Source: an uncultured Oleiphilus sp. (GTDB lineage: Bacteria > Pseudomonadota > Gammaproteobacteria > Pseudomonadales > Oleiphilaceae). Taken from it: DNA of 41,589 nucleotides. Below the pieces are notes generated by a model. It was not told where the DNA came from and did not search any database. It was given only the letters and a program-made list of their open reading frames with translations. A program made the translations under genes and the position numbers. The DNA is taken from assembly GCA_913020495.1 (NCBI GenBank), contig CAJWBJ010000025.1, positions 1 through 41,589 on the forward strand. The letters are read 5' to 3'. The number at the start of each line of letters is the position of its first letter. Position 1 is the first letter of the stretch. Positions 8,902-17,271 of the stretch are shown piece by piece.

Positions 8902-9834
8902 TTGAAAGTAGTTGTAATTGACGATGATTCTTATGATAGAAAAGTTATTTGTGATTCTCTGATAAAAGAAGGTTATTGTGTTGTAGAAGCTGAAAATGGT
9001 ATTTCAGGGTTAGAAGCAATTCGAAAAGAAAATCCTGACCTTATTATATGTGATGTCAGAATGCCAAAAATGGATGGCGATGAATTACTGGAAACACTAC
9101 GGAATTCTAATAACGGGATGGGAATCATTCCATTCATCTTTATTAGCGGGTACACCAATGGCGAGCAGAAAATTGATCGCTTAAAAAGAGGCGCTGATAA
9201 CATTTTAGACAAGCCGGTTGATCTGGAGCTTTTGTCTGCTTGTGTTAAATCAAACCTTATCGGTATGGAGCGTGTTTCTAATTACATGAAGGGTCAACTC
9301 GATTCAATAGCCAAAGCAGTGTCAGAGGCGTTAGATCAAGGAGTGGGTGTTAATAAACCCATGATTGGGAATGTAAAAAGTAGTCTGGATTTTTCTGTTG
9401 ATAATTATGTTGAAACTATTATTGCATCTCTACGAAATTATCATGAAAAAGAGGGGGGATTTCCTGATACAGAAAATGGAAGTATTAGTCGTTCTGACTA
9501 CATAAATTTTTTCCTGGCAGAACATGAAGAAAGAAAGACACTTGCCAATACCACAAATGGTGAGGATTTAAGTTGGTTGCTGATCTTTCTGGTTGCAAAG
9601 GCTCAGGAGCAAGGTGAAAAGCTTCCGATGTCTGACTTATATCTGAGTGCGCCCTCTGCAAAATCAACAATTAATGCTCGTATTAATAGCTTAATGGAGC
9701 ATGGTATTTTTAATAAAACGCATGATGAAAATGATGGGCGCCGACAATTAATTTCACTGTCAGATGATTTTAAAGAGAGCCTTTTATCCCATATTGATGC
9801 CAGTATCGCTTTGATTGAAGAAAAGGTTTTATAA
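8902..9834 (+). CDS. Orphan response regulator with MarR-like winged-helix output
   Basis: Residues 1-118 are a receiver domain with the acidic pocket DDD at 7-9, phosphoacceptor Asp51 in CDVRMP, Ser82 and Lys104 in DKPVD. A helical linker (about 120-215) leads to a C-terminal winged helix (about 220-300) that reads like MarR: LSAPSAKSTINARINSLMEHGIF as the recognition region followed by an NDGRRQLISLSD wing. That output differs from the common OmpR, NarL and NtrC classes. The start is a TTG preceded by GGGAAG; no better ATG lies upstream. No histidine kinase is adjacent, so the partner is unknown. A hairpin at 9866-9893 may end the transcript. Confidence 0.88.
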   Translation: MKVVVIDDDSYDRKVICDSLIKEGYCVVEAENGISGLEAIRKENPDLIICDVRMPKMDGDELLETLRNSNNGMGIIPFIFISGYTNGEQKIDRLKRGADNILDKPVDLELLSACVKSNLIGMERVSNYMKGQLDSIAKAVSEALDQGVGVNKPMIGNVKSSLDFSVDNYVETIIASLRNYHEKEGGFPDTENGSISRSDYINFFLAEHEERKTLANTTNGEDLSWLLIFLVAKAQEQGEKLPMSDLYLSAPSAKSTINARINSLMEHGIFNKTHDENDGRRQLISLSDDFKESLLSHIDASIALIEEKVL

Positions 9835-9865
9835 CTTTGCCTCTATTAAAGAGTCTGTTCCTGAT

Positions 9866-9893
9866 TTGAGAGGCTTATTGTCACGCCTCTTAA
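9866..9893 (+). terminator. Possible terminator hairpin after the response regulator
   Basis: TTGAGAGGC and GCCTCTTAA pair over 9 bp with one G-U wobble around a 10-base loop, 31 bp after the response-regulator stop. There is no strong T-run after it, so a Rho-independent terminator is only possible. Confidence 0.35.
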
Positions 9894-9924
9894 GTGTGCT
9901 TCACTTCAAAATTATTCGTAATTA

Positions 9925-9959
9925 TACCCCTTATAGCTCATGAATGAGCTGCAGGGGTA
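9925..9959. repeat. Two-tier inverted repeat in the intergenic region
   Basis: An inner perfect stem AGCTCAT/ATGAGCT (9935-9950, 2-base loop) sits inside an outer stem TACCCC/GGGGTA (9925-9930 and 9954-9959). The result is a longer interrupted hairpin between two plus-strand genes. It could be a transcript-end structure for the response regulator or an operator upstream of the phosphodiesterase gene. Confidence 0.4.
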
Positions 9960-10108
9960 ATTATCTGCGCCGTTTAGGTAATGCAGTTTTGTGTGTTTAA
10001 TATACAATTTCGACCGGCTGAATGTTCGAATTAGAAATAATTCAATATTTTTTGATTAAAATTGATCAAAATGTCCGTAAATTGTTAATTAAACTAAAGG
10101 CTAATCTA

Positions 10109-11422
10109 ATGCGCAGTAAAATTTTCCTTTTCACTATCAGTTTTTTGATGGCATCCATTTCATGGGCTGAGTCTTATATCTATTTGACGAACAGTACAAT
10201 GGAGACCTTAACACTTAATACTATTCAAACGGGCTACGACAATATTTCTCATGGTAATCAATGGGAACAATTAGCAGATACCGTACCGCCGTTAGGAACC
10301 GTTAAGTTTCTTCGATTCAATCGTGATGATGGGATTAAATGGGGAAGAACCTACAATTTCAAGACTACTGTTCAAGGCGCAAGTAATTCTGTAGAACTTC
10401 AACAAATGTTAGAGGGTACTTGGAACTTTAGTAAAATGTGGCTTTCAGCTGAAAATGACTCTTGGAAATATGATCGTGATATTCATACCATTCCAATGGA
10501 TTTTGACGGGAAAGCATCGACACTTGCGTACCGATCTCAGTATGCACGCGTATCAGGTGATGATATTCATTATGTCATTAATAATGACTGGAAAACTGAA
10601 ACACGCGATGAAGCAAATAACAGCTTTAAAGTTTTAAACTACAATGTTTGGGCTTTACTACCAGGGATTACTGCTAAAAATACCCATGCTCGTCTAGATA
10701 CTATTGCTGAATATGTTAAAGGTTATGACGCAATCGTATTTGAAGAACTGTTTGATCCGGCATTAACGGCACATTTTAGAAGCAAGATCAGTGCAGAATA
10801 CCCGTACTTAACAGATATTCCTTTCAAGCTTGGTAAGTTATTAACCGGTGGGTCATTCATTGCCAGCCGTTACCCTATTATTGAGCATGATGATGCCGTA
10901 TACGATGCGTGCCGTGCTGATGGTTGTTTAGCTTCAAAAGGAATGAACTACGCAAAAATCAATAAGAACGGCAAGATCTATAACTTGTTTGGTACCCATA
11001 CGCATGCTTATACGACCCCTGATGATATTGCGGTGCGTTTTGCACAGTTAACACAACTAAAAAGTTTCATTGATAGTAAAAATATCCCTGCTGATGAGCC
11101 TGTTTTGATGGGTGGAGATTTCAATGTCGACAAGATTCATTTCCCACAAGAACATTATGATTTTCTGGATGTAATGGATGGAACCGAGCCAATGGCTTTG
11201 GGGGAATACCCACACTCTTATGCCGGGCCGGTAAATGTATATGCTGAAAACCAATATACTGAATATCTGGATTATGTTTTGTACTCAAATGAACATGTGG
11301 CACCAATCTATTCACAAAATACATTATTAGTTCCACGGAGTATTGAGTCAGACCACTGGGGCAGCTGGGATCTTTCAGACCACTATCCTGTTGCTAGTGA
11401 GTTTGTATTCCCTTCCGAGTAA
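10109..11422 (+). CDS. Secreted sphingomyelinase C-like phosphodiesterase
   Basis: The 437-residue product has a Sec signal (about 1-20, ending SWA), an unassigned beta-rich region (about 21-170) and a C-terminal DNase I-fold phosphodiesterase domain. Residues matching the Bacillus cereus sphingomyelinase active site are visible: Asn179 (LNYNVWALLPG), Glu213 (FEELFDP), His297 (FGTHTHA), Asp337 and Asn339 (GGDFNV), Asp424-His425 (SDHYPV), plus SKGMNYAKI and TEYLDYVLYS typical of the family. It probably cleaves sphingomyelin or a related phospholipid outside the cell and may be haemolytic. The start at 10109 is preferred over 10022 because it has AAAGG 8 bases upstream and begins the signal peptide. 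It is a single-gene unit. Confidence 0.88.
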   Translation: MRSKIFLFTISFLMASISWAESYIYLTNSTMETLTLNTIQTGYDNISHGNQWEQLADTVPPLGTVKFLRFNRDDGIKWGRTYNFKTTVQGASNSVELQQMLEGTWNFSKMWLSAENDSWKYDRDIHTIPMDFDGKASTLAYRSQYARVSGDDIHYVINNDWKTETRDEANNSFKVLNYNVWALLPGITAKNTHARLDTIAEYVKGYDAIVFEELFDPALTAHFRSKISAEYPYLTDIPFKLGKLLTGGSFIASRYPIIEHDDAVYDACRADGCLASKGMNYAKINKNGKIYNLFGTHTHAYTTPDDIAVRFAQLTQLKSFIDSKNIPADEPVLMGGDFNVDKIHFPQEHYDFLDVMDGTEPMALGEYPHSYAGPVNVYAENQYTEYLDYVLYSNEHVAPIYSQNTLLVPRSIESDHWGSWDLSDHYPVASEFVFPSE

Positions 11423-11487
11423 AATAAAAATGAACTGTGCAGTGGTGCTCTATGATAGATAGGGCATACTGTGCGCTTTACGTCATA

Positions 11488-12531
11488 TTACGAAAGGTGT
11501 TGTTTTCGGTATTGATTTGGAGTCTGTTGAAACCAGCGTTTAAATGCGCGGTGAAAAGCACTCACGTTTGCAAACCCTAAAAGAAACGCAATTTCGCCTA
11601 AGCTTATGTCGGCCTGCACTATCATTTTTAACGTGATGTCTTTTCTTACTTTATTTGATAACTCTAGATAATTAGTTCTTTCCCCCTGAAGGTGACGTTT
11701 GAAGGTGCTCAAACTAAAGCCAAAGTGCTTCGCTGCCGTTTCAGCTTCGGGTATGCCTTGGCTTAAGTTCTGTTCAATATAAGCACAAACCCGGTCAGCT
11801 AAACGAATCGCACCTAATTCTATCGTTACTAACTTATCTACCATCTTTACCATGGTATCTCTTAGGTCACGATTGGGAGAATGAATTGGCAGATCTAAGG
11901 TTTGGTCCTGAAAAACAATATTATTGCTGTCTTGTTCGAATTTAACCGAACAACCAAGGGCTTCTTCATAGATTGAACTAGCGGCATTGGGAGTATGTTT
12001 GAAATGAACCTCTTCTAACTTTACTTGGTCTTTCTTCGTTCGTTCAGTTAAAAACTGTCCCATGTGAAGTATCGAAGCAAAATTCATTTCAATGAGTATG
12101 CTGCTTAGCTGTAATGATACGCCGGGAAAGTCTACGCTATAAGTTGTATAGCCTTTTTTAGTTTGTGTAATCTTTGCTTGAAAAGCATTGTTCATGAGGT
12201 GTTTGTATTGGATTGTGAGTTGAGCTGCTTCGCGAAGCGTTTCACAGTTCATCCATACGTGAGACATAATGCCGTAATCGGATGGGTGAATATGCAGACC
12301 TGCATCTAAACCAAGAGTTGGGCATTGCGTTATTTCAATGGCTTTAGACCAATAATAAAGGATATCACTAACAGGCAGGCGTGCTTTTCTGTTAGTGATC
12401 GGGCTCGTGTCACATTCACATAATTCAAGAAAATCATGCTTATTTATGCCATGCCGTTTTAGGGTTTGGAATAAAATGTGTAGATAGAGTAATGAGGCTG
12501 TCGCCTGATGTTTTTGTTTTGAATTGCCCAT
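11488..12531 (-). CDS. AraC family transcriptional regulator (AraC-binding/HTH_18 type)
   Basis: The 347-residue protein has an N-terminal arabinose-binding-like regulatory domain of the OruR/ArgR type (about 15-200, with LGLDAGLHIHPSDYGIMSHVWMNCETLREA) and a C-terminal double helix-turn-helix domain (about 240-345) ending in ISLGEIAFLLGFANVSAFHRAFKRWFQQTPNQYR, the AraC signature. It starts 10 bp after the SDR stop codon, so the two are probably cotranscribed and the regulator may control the SDR or itself. The effector is unknown. Confidence 0.9.
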   Translation of the reverse strand: MGNSKQKHQATASLLYLHILFQTLKRHGINKHDFLELCECDTSPITNRKARLPVSDILYYWSKAIEITQCPTLGLDAGLHIHPSDYGIMSHVWMNCETLREAAQLTIQYKHLMNNAFQAKITQTKKGYTTYSVDFPGVSLQLSSILIEMNFASILHMGQFLTERTKKDQVKLEEVHFKHTPNAASSIYEEALGCSVKFEQDSNNIVFQDQTLDLPIHSPNRDLRDTMVKMVDKLVTIELGAIRLADRVCAYIEQNLSQGIPEAETAAKHFGFSLSTFKRHLQGERTNYLELSNKVRKDITLKMIVQADISLGEIAFLLGFANVSAFHRAFKRWFQQTPNQYRKQHLS

Positions 12532-12541
12532 ATGTTAGCTG

Positions 12542-13222
12542 TTACCAGGGAAGTGCTTCGCCGTTGCTGTGCCAAAAACCGCCACTATTCTCAAGATTCA
12601 AGGCTTCAATTTGTTGACTTAACCCTTTCGCAGATTGCTCGGGAGTCAGGTCGCCATTAAAACCGACCATACGGGTTTGAACAAAGCCAGGATGTAATTG
12701 AGCCACAGCAATTCCTTTAGGTTTTAAATCTATCGATAAAGATTTACCAAAAGCATTTAAAGCTGCTTTGCTGGCACGATAACCATAATAAGAGCCAGAA
12801 TTATTGTCTTCTAAGCTTCCCATTCTGCTGGTGATATTAGCAATTTTGCTTCCTTCTTTTAAATGAGGGAGCAAGGCATGAATGACTTTTAGCGGGGCAA
12901 TGGTGTTGACTTCAAACTGTTCACGAATTTGATTAAAATCCATTTCGCTTAAGGTTTCACTTTGAAATAAGCCTGCATTGTTTATCAGAAGGTCAATTTT
13001 AAAATCATTCCCGTGAGCCATTTTTAAAACTTGTAGTACCGTCTCCATCGACTCATCCATCGTGAGGTCAATACCGCTTATGACTAACTCAGCTAAATTT
13101 TCAATTTCATCCGAGCTCTCACGGCAAACAGCAATCACTTGATCATTTTGTGCTGCATAATGACGGCTAAGCTCTAAGCCAATGCCTCGATTGGCCCCTG
13201 TAATGAGTACGATGTTATTCAT
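12542..13222 (-). CDS. Short-chain dehydrogenase/reductase, C-factor-like
   Basis: The 226-residue enzyme has the classical SDR elements: TGANRGIG near residues 8-15 for NAD(P) binding, NNAG at 81-84, catalytic Ser132 in NITSRMGS and Tyr148-x3-Lys152 in YYGYRASKAALN. The SRMGS/YYGYRASK pattern resembles CsgA/C-factor-like SDRs. I place the start at the ATG at 13222, because a TTG four codons earlier overlaps the GGAG ribosome binding site itself. It is the first gene of a two-gene unit with the AraC regulator. The substrate is not predictable. Confidence 0.9.
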   Translation of the reverse strand: MNNIVLITGANRGIGLELSRHYAAQNDQVIAVCRESSDEIENLAELVISGIDLTMDESMETVLQVLKMAHGNDFKIDLLINNAGLFQSETLSEMDFNQIREQFEVNTIAPLKVIHALLPHLKEGSKIANITSRMGSLEDNNSGSYYGYRASKAALNAFGKSLSIDLKPKGIAVAQLHPGFVQTRMVGFNGDLTPEQSAKGLSQQIEALNLENSGGFWHSNGEALPW

Positions 13223-13285
13223 ATTTTGCTCCAATGTTATTAAGGCTTTATATTAGTACGAACCAGTCACTTTAGCGAAGCCAAT

Positions 13286-13882
13286 ATGTCTAAACCTATC
13301 AGTCAGCCATGCCTCAGAAATCAAGAACCTATATATCAGGCTTTAAAAGATTACTTTAAAGATGCGGGGAATGTTTTGGAATTAGCGTGTGGAACCGCTC
13401 AGCATGCCGTCTACTTCGCTCAGCGTTTACCCCACTTAAATTGGCAGCCTAGTGATGTAGGGCCTGCTATTGAAGGTGCGCGATTATGGATAGACGAAGC
13501 CTGTCTAGATAATTTAAAGCCGGTTTTAATGCTTAACATAGAGGATGATCATTGGAGTAACATACCTTTTGACTATATCTATAGTGCCAACCTTGTGCAT
13601 TTTATTAGTATGGAAAGCGTTAATTCGATGTTTTCTGGTATTAAAAAGCATCTTAAACGTCAAGGGTTCCTCGCTTTGTATGGCCCATATAATCAAAATG
13701 GATATACGAGTGAGGGGAATGTCCGCTTAGATGAATGGCTTAAAGCAGATATCAATTCTAAGGCTGGCATCAAGGAACTTGATGAAGTAATACAATTAGC
13801 AAAACATTATGGGCTTCAATTGGAGGCTGACCATGCTATGCCTGCGAATAATCACTTGTTAATATTTAGAAAAATTACCTGA
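13286..13882 (+). CDS. DUF938 family SAM-dependent methyltransferase
   Basis: The 198-residue protein carries a class I methyltransferase fold with the SAM-binding glycine motif VLELACGTAQHAVYFA (about 35-50), WQPSDVGP after it, and the family-specific segments SANLVHFISMES and LALYGPYNQNGYTSEGN. These match DUF938 proteins, whose substrate is unknown. It is divergent from the SDR gene and convergent with the AraC/cupin regulator, separated from the latter by 18 bp. Confidence 0.9.
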   Translation: MSKPISQPCLRNQEPIYQALKDYFKDAGNVLELACGTAQHAVYFAQRLPHLNWQPSDVGPAIEGARLWIDEACLDNLKPVLMLNIEDDHWSNIPFDYIYSANLVHFISMESVNSMFSGIKKHLKRQGFLALYGPYNQNGYTSEGNVRLDEWLKADINSKAGIKELDEVIQLAKHYGLQLEADHAMPANNHLLIFRKIT

Positions 13883-13900
13883 AAGGCGTGGCTAAAGTTT

Positions 13901-14707
13901 TTATGCAGATAAGGCCACACCCTGATCCCTAATCATCTGTCGAAATGCCCTGGGCGTTGAACCATAACGTCGTTTGAAGTGGCGGTAAAAATGACTGAGA
14001 TTACTAAAACCTGTTGAAAAAGCAATTTCAGAAATATCCGTGTTAGATTGAGCCAGTTGGGTGGCGACAGCATCACAACGAACTTTGAGTAAATAATCTA
14101 TCACGCTGAAACCGGTATGCTGGCGAAATTGCCGGGCAAAATGACTTCTGGACATATTTATTTGCTGAGCCACCCTCTCAAGGGTGACCTCTTCTGTATA
14201 GTGTTTTTCGATCCATTTCTTGGCTTTCTTTATTCTAATAGCAGCAGGTGAATCCGAATCATTTTGTAGCGTGGCAGCACCTCCAATATGTGTGAGCAAC
14301 AACCGCATATACAAGTTTTCTTTTATACAGGTTTGAAGTAGAGAATCATCGTTTATCATTTTGATAATTTCTTTCGAAATACTCAGTAGTTCAGGATTAT
14401 GTGCGGTAGTCATACTCACGTCATGAACAAGTTTTTTTAAATAAATACTATTTGCTGAGGTAGAAAGAGTATCCAATACCTTTGAATCAATACATGAAAA
14501 CAGCAATTGATTACTTGTACTCTTATTCACGCTGGCGCTGTGGCTTATTTTTTCAGGAATAAAAATCGCTTGTCCTGCGGCAAGACAATAGCTTCGCTGC
14601 TCAGTCTGTATATTGATTTCCCCTTCCAGACAAACAACGAACTCATGAACATCATGGCAATGATGAGCAATGTCTTTTTTTAAATCTACATGAGAGAGCC
14701 AAAGCAT
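13901..14707 (-). CDS. AraC family regulator with N-terminal cupin domain
   Basis: The 268-residue protein has a short cupin-type sensor (about 5-100, with HHCHDVHEFVVCLEGEINIQ and GQAIFIPEKISHSA) and a C-terminal AraC DNA-binding domain (about 165-265, with VTLERVAQQINMSRSHFARQFRQHTG and ISEIAFSTGFSNLSHFYRHFKRRYGSTP). Both HTH units look intact. It is transcribed divergently from the glutathione S-transferase gene across a 151-bp region holding an 18-bp palindrome, so that gene is the natural candidate target. No strong ribosome binding site precedes the start. Confidence 0.92.
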   Translation of the reverse strand: MLWLSHVDLKKDIAHHCHDVHEFVVCLEGEINIQTEQRSYCLAAGQAIFIPEKISHSASVNKSTSNQLLFSCIDSKVLDTLSTSANSIYLKKLVHDVSMTTAHNPELLSISKEIIKMINDDSLLQTCIKENLYMRLLLTHIGGAATLQNDSDSPAAIRIKKAKKWIEKHYTEEVTLERVAQQINMSRSHFARQFRQHTGFSVIDYLLKVRCDAVATQLAQSNTDISEIAFSTGFSNLSHFYRHFKRRYGSTPRAFRQMIRDQGVALSA

Positions 14708-14810
14708 ACGAGTGGTCCGATAGTATATAAAATTGATTCAATGCTATACGAAGTTTATAAATAAGGCTATTACAATAAGCTGCTGTAAAGCAGGATAGCA
14801 CTTTTTTATT

Positions 14811-14828
14811 TTATCTTTTGAAAGATAA
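14811..14828. promoter_or_regulatory. 18-bp palindrome upstream of the GST gene
   Basis: TTATCTTT and AAAGATAA form a perfect 8-bp inverted repeat around TG, ending 30 bp before the GST start. It could be an operator or a 5'-leader hairpin. AraC-type proteins usually bind direct repeats, so the neighbouring regulator is not an obvious match for it. Confidence 0.35.
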
Positions 14829-14858
14829 GACTACTCAAATTAAAACTGGAGAGAAAAC

Positions 14859-15527
14859 ATGATCATCGTTCATCATCTTGAAAACTCGCGTTCACAACGT
14901 GTGTTATGGGCTCTGGAAGAGCTTGGTGTGCCTTATGAAGTAAAAAGATATGAGCGTGATCCGGTGACGAACCTTGCACCGGAGAGCTTGAAGAAGGTGC
15001 ACCCCCTAGGTAAATCACCCGTCATCACTGATGGCGATATCACCGTCGCTGAATCTGGTTCGATTATTGAGTACTTAGCTCAAACCTATGGCGAAGATGA
15101 CTTTACCCCTGACGCCGGAACTGAAGTGTATCGTCAGTATGCTTATTGGATGCACTTTTCTGAAGGTTCATTAATGCCTCAGCTATTACTGAAAATAGTC
15201 TTTGATAAGGTTACGACCAGTCCGATGCCATTTTTTGTAAAGCCCATTGCAAAGGGAATTGCGAAGAAAGTAATGACAGGGTATGTCAGCCCTAATATTA
15301 AGGTAATGCTGGATTATATCGAAGACCATTTAAGCCAAAATGAATGGTTCTCTGGTGACACGCTTACTGGCGCAGATATACAAATGAGTTTTCCATTAGA
15401 GGCGTGTGTGGCGGGAGGCGTTGCTGGGGCAAAATACCCAAGTATAAAGGCGTATGTAAAGCGTATTCATGCAAGGGAAGGGTATCAAAAAGCGCTGAAA
15501 GAAGGTGGACCTTATGACTATGCATGA
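14859..15527 (+). CDS. Glutathione S-transferase
   Basis: This 222-residue cytosolic GST has an N-terminal thioredoxin-like domain with NSRSQRVLWALEELGVPYE (Ser near 10-12 as likely catalytic residue), the cis-Pro segment GKSPVITD and the glutathione-binding ESGSIIEYL, followed by an all-helical C-terminal domain from about residue 85. A GGAGAG ribosome binding site precedes the ATG. It lies between a divergent AraC regulator and the convergent yqhD gene, which hints at a role in detoxifying electrophiles or aldehydes; that role is inferred from position. Confidence 0.93.
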   Translation: MIIVHHLENSRSQRVLWALEELGVPYEVKRYERDPVTNLAPESLKKVHPLGKSPVITDGDITVAESGSIIEYLAQTYGEDDFTPDAGTEVYRQYAYWMHFSEGSLMPQLLLKIVFDKVTTSPMPFFVKPIAKGIAKKVMTGYVSPNIKVMLDYIEDHLSQNEWFSGDTLTGADIQMSFPLEACVAGGVAGAKYPSIKAYVKRIHAREGYQKALKEGGPYDYA

Positions 15528-15576
15528 CTTGGTTAATTAATCTGGTAGCGTTGCACGGCTCAATTCCCCGGTTCAG

Positions 15577-15606
15577 TCATTCCGGCGTGTTTTTAAGCCG
15601 GAATGA
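15577..15606. terminator. Inverted repeat between convergent GST and yqhD
   Basis: Perfect 10-bp arms TCATTCCGGC and GCCGGAATGA flank a 10-base T-rich loop. It sits in the gap between two convergent genes, as expected for a two-way transcription terminator, although there is no clear T-run outside the stem. Confidence 0.55.
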
Positions 15607-15656
15607 TGAGGCAGTGAAGCGTACAAAGTTTTCAATGTATTCACTGCAGTATCTAT

Positions 15657-16814
15657 CTAAAGTGCTATTTCAAGAATTTTACGGCTAGCTTCCGGTGTGA
15701 TATTTCGGTGCTCGCCTAATTTAGTCATACCGTGCTTTTCAAGTTGAGGGATAATTTTGTTGATATCTGACTCATCCAGTTGGACATCAGATAAGCGTAT
15801 TGGCATATTCATTTTCAGGAAGAAATCTTCCGTTAACTGAATCGCTTTATCGATGCGATTTTCTTCATCCCCATCTTTTAGCTGCCAGACACGCTCAGCA
15901 TACTGAAGCAGTTTGTCGCGTTTATCCTCGCGACAAAATTTCATCACTGCAAGCAATACAATGGACAACGTTCGGGCATGATCGATCCCATAACCGCCAG
16001 TGAGTTCATGGCCTATCATATGCGTGGCCCAGTCTTGAGGTACACCCGCGCCGATTAAACCATTCAGTGCCAGAGAAGCCGACCACATAATGTTTGCACG
16101 CACGGTGAGATCTTCTTTAAGCTCAGGTAATAACGCTTTTGGGCCTTCTTCAATGAGTGTTAATAATAACCCTTCGGCAAAGCGGTCTTGCACATTGCCA
16201 TTTACGGGGTATGTTAAGTATTGTTCCATGGTATGAACAAAAGCATCCACTACGCCATTACTGACTTGTCTGTCAGACAGTGACAAACTTGCTGCAGGAT
16301 CAAGAACAGCAAAAAGAGGGCGAACTAAAGGGTTGCCAAAGGCGAGTTTATTTCCATCACGCGTGACGACGGAACCACCATTAGATTCGCTGCCAGTGGC
16401 AGGTAGCGTTAATACTGCACCGATAGGCAGGGCTTCTGTAATTGCTTGACGCTTCGCAAGAATATCCCAAGGGTCGTTACCTTGGTATAGTGCTGCCGCA
16501 GCGATGAACTTTGTGCCATCAATGACCGACCCCCCGCCAACAGCTAATAAATAATCAATATTATGCTCACGGATAATATCAAGCGCTTTTATCAATGTGT
16601 CATATTTAGGGTTGGGCTCTATCCCGGAAAACTCAAAAATTTCGTGTTCGGTTAGCGCGGCAATAACTTGCTGGTAAATACCATTTTTCTTGATGGAGCC
16701 CCCACCATACGTTATCAAAATTTTTGCATCCTTCGGGATTTCTGCTGAAAGCGCTTTAATTTGACCTTTGCCAAAGATAATTTTAGTCGAGTTATGAAAC
16801 GTAAAATTTAACAT
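15657..16814 (-). CDS. yqhD: NADPH-dependent aldehyde reductase/iron-type alcohol dehydrogenase YqhD
   Basis: The 385-residue protein follows E. coli YqhD from end to end: ILITYGGGSIKKNG and AVGGGSVIDGTKFIAAA for NADP binding, LTLPATGSESNGG, GVVDAFVHTMEQY and DWATHMIGHELTGGYGIDHARTLS. The four metal ligands correspond to Asp190, His194, His265 and His279. YqhD reduces a broad range of toxic aldehydes to alcohols with NADPH, typically after lipid peroxidation. In E. coli an AraC-type activator controls it; here an AraC/cupin regulator is encoded two genes away. The call is firm; the regulatory link is inference. Confidence 0.96.
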   Translation of the reverse strand: MLNFTFHNSTKIIFGKGQIKALSAEIPKDAKILITYGGGSIKKNGIYQQVIAALTEHEIFEFSGIEPNPKYDTLIKALDIIREHNIDYLLAVGGGSVIDGTKFIAAAALYQGNDPWDILAKRQAITEALPIGAVLTLPATGSESNGGSVVTRDGNKLAFGNPLVRPLFAVLDPAASLSLSDRQVSNGVVDAFVHTMEQYLTYPVNGNVQDRFAEGLLLTLIEEGPKALLPELKEDLTVRANIMWSASLALNGLIGAGVPQDWATHMIGHELTGGYGIDHARTLSIVLLAVMKFCREDKRDKLLQYAERVWQLKDGDEENRIDKAIQLTEDFFLKMNMPIRLSDVQLDESDINKIIPQLEKHGMTKLGEHRNITPEASRKILEIAL

Positions 16815-16938
16815 GCTGAACTCCTGTATGTTTGTCAGCTTACTGTCAGGGCAGAAGTGATAGTATTGTGTAGTTTAGCTGTATTTATAACTTGTCGCTG
16901 AAAAAAGGTTTCGACATGACCAGAAGAGAGTTGACTGT

Positions 16939-17151
16939 ATGTTCCTGATGATTACCTTAGTGTTAATTACCATTGCTTATTTTTCCATGCCTGTTTACCT
17001 GCTAACGAGTGCGGTGTTGTATGTTTCCTTACAAATATTAGGTGCAGGCAAGCAAGGAGATTATAAAAAATTAGGTACTGCTGCCCTGATTGGCTGGCTT
17101 ATATCTATCCCATTTTGTTTAGTGATTGTTTATCTGCAACGCCCCACTTAA
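16939..17151 (+). CDS. Small hypothetical membrane protein (70 aa)
   Basis: The 70-residue product has two predicted membrane helices (about 1-35, possibly interrupted by Pro18, and about 47-65) joined by a short basic loop GAGKQGDYKKL. A GAGAG sequence lies 8 bases before the ATG. I do not recognise the family. It is divergent from yqhD and precedes the lysine operon by 120 bp; nothing shows that it belongs to either. Confidence 0.6.
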   Translation: MFLMITLVLITIAYFSMPVYLLTSAVLYVSLQILGAGKQGDYKKLGTAALIGWLISIPFCLVIVYLQRPT

Positions 17152-17271
17152 AAATTCGGAATTCAGGATCTATACGAAAGCTAACAAAAATGGGGTGGAA
17201 AAACCTAAAGAACTCCCCTACCTTATAAATAGAAGTCTCTAATAACGCATTCGCCGTATTGGGGGGTATCT

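Noticed and set aside
10022..10108. Upstream ATG giving a 466-residue sphingomyelinase-like protein
   Set aside because: The extra 29 residues would bury the signal peptide, while the ATG at 10109 has an AAAGG site at good distance.
17152..17271. Lysine riboswitch before the lysine operon
   Set aside because: The region is only 120 bp and shows no multi-helix junction; the short GGGG/CCCC pairing seen is too weak to support a riboswitch.
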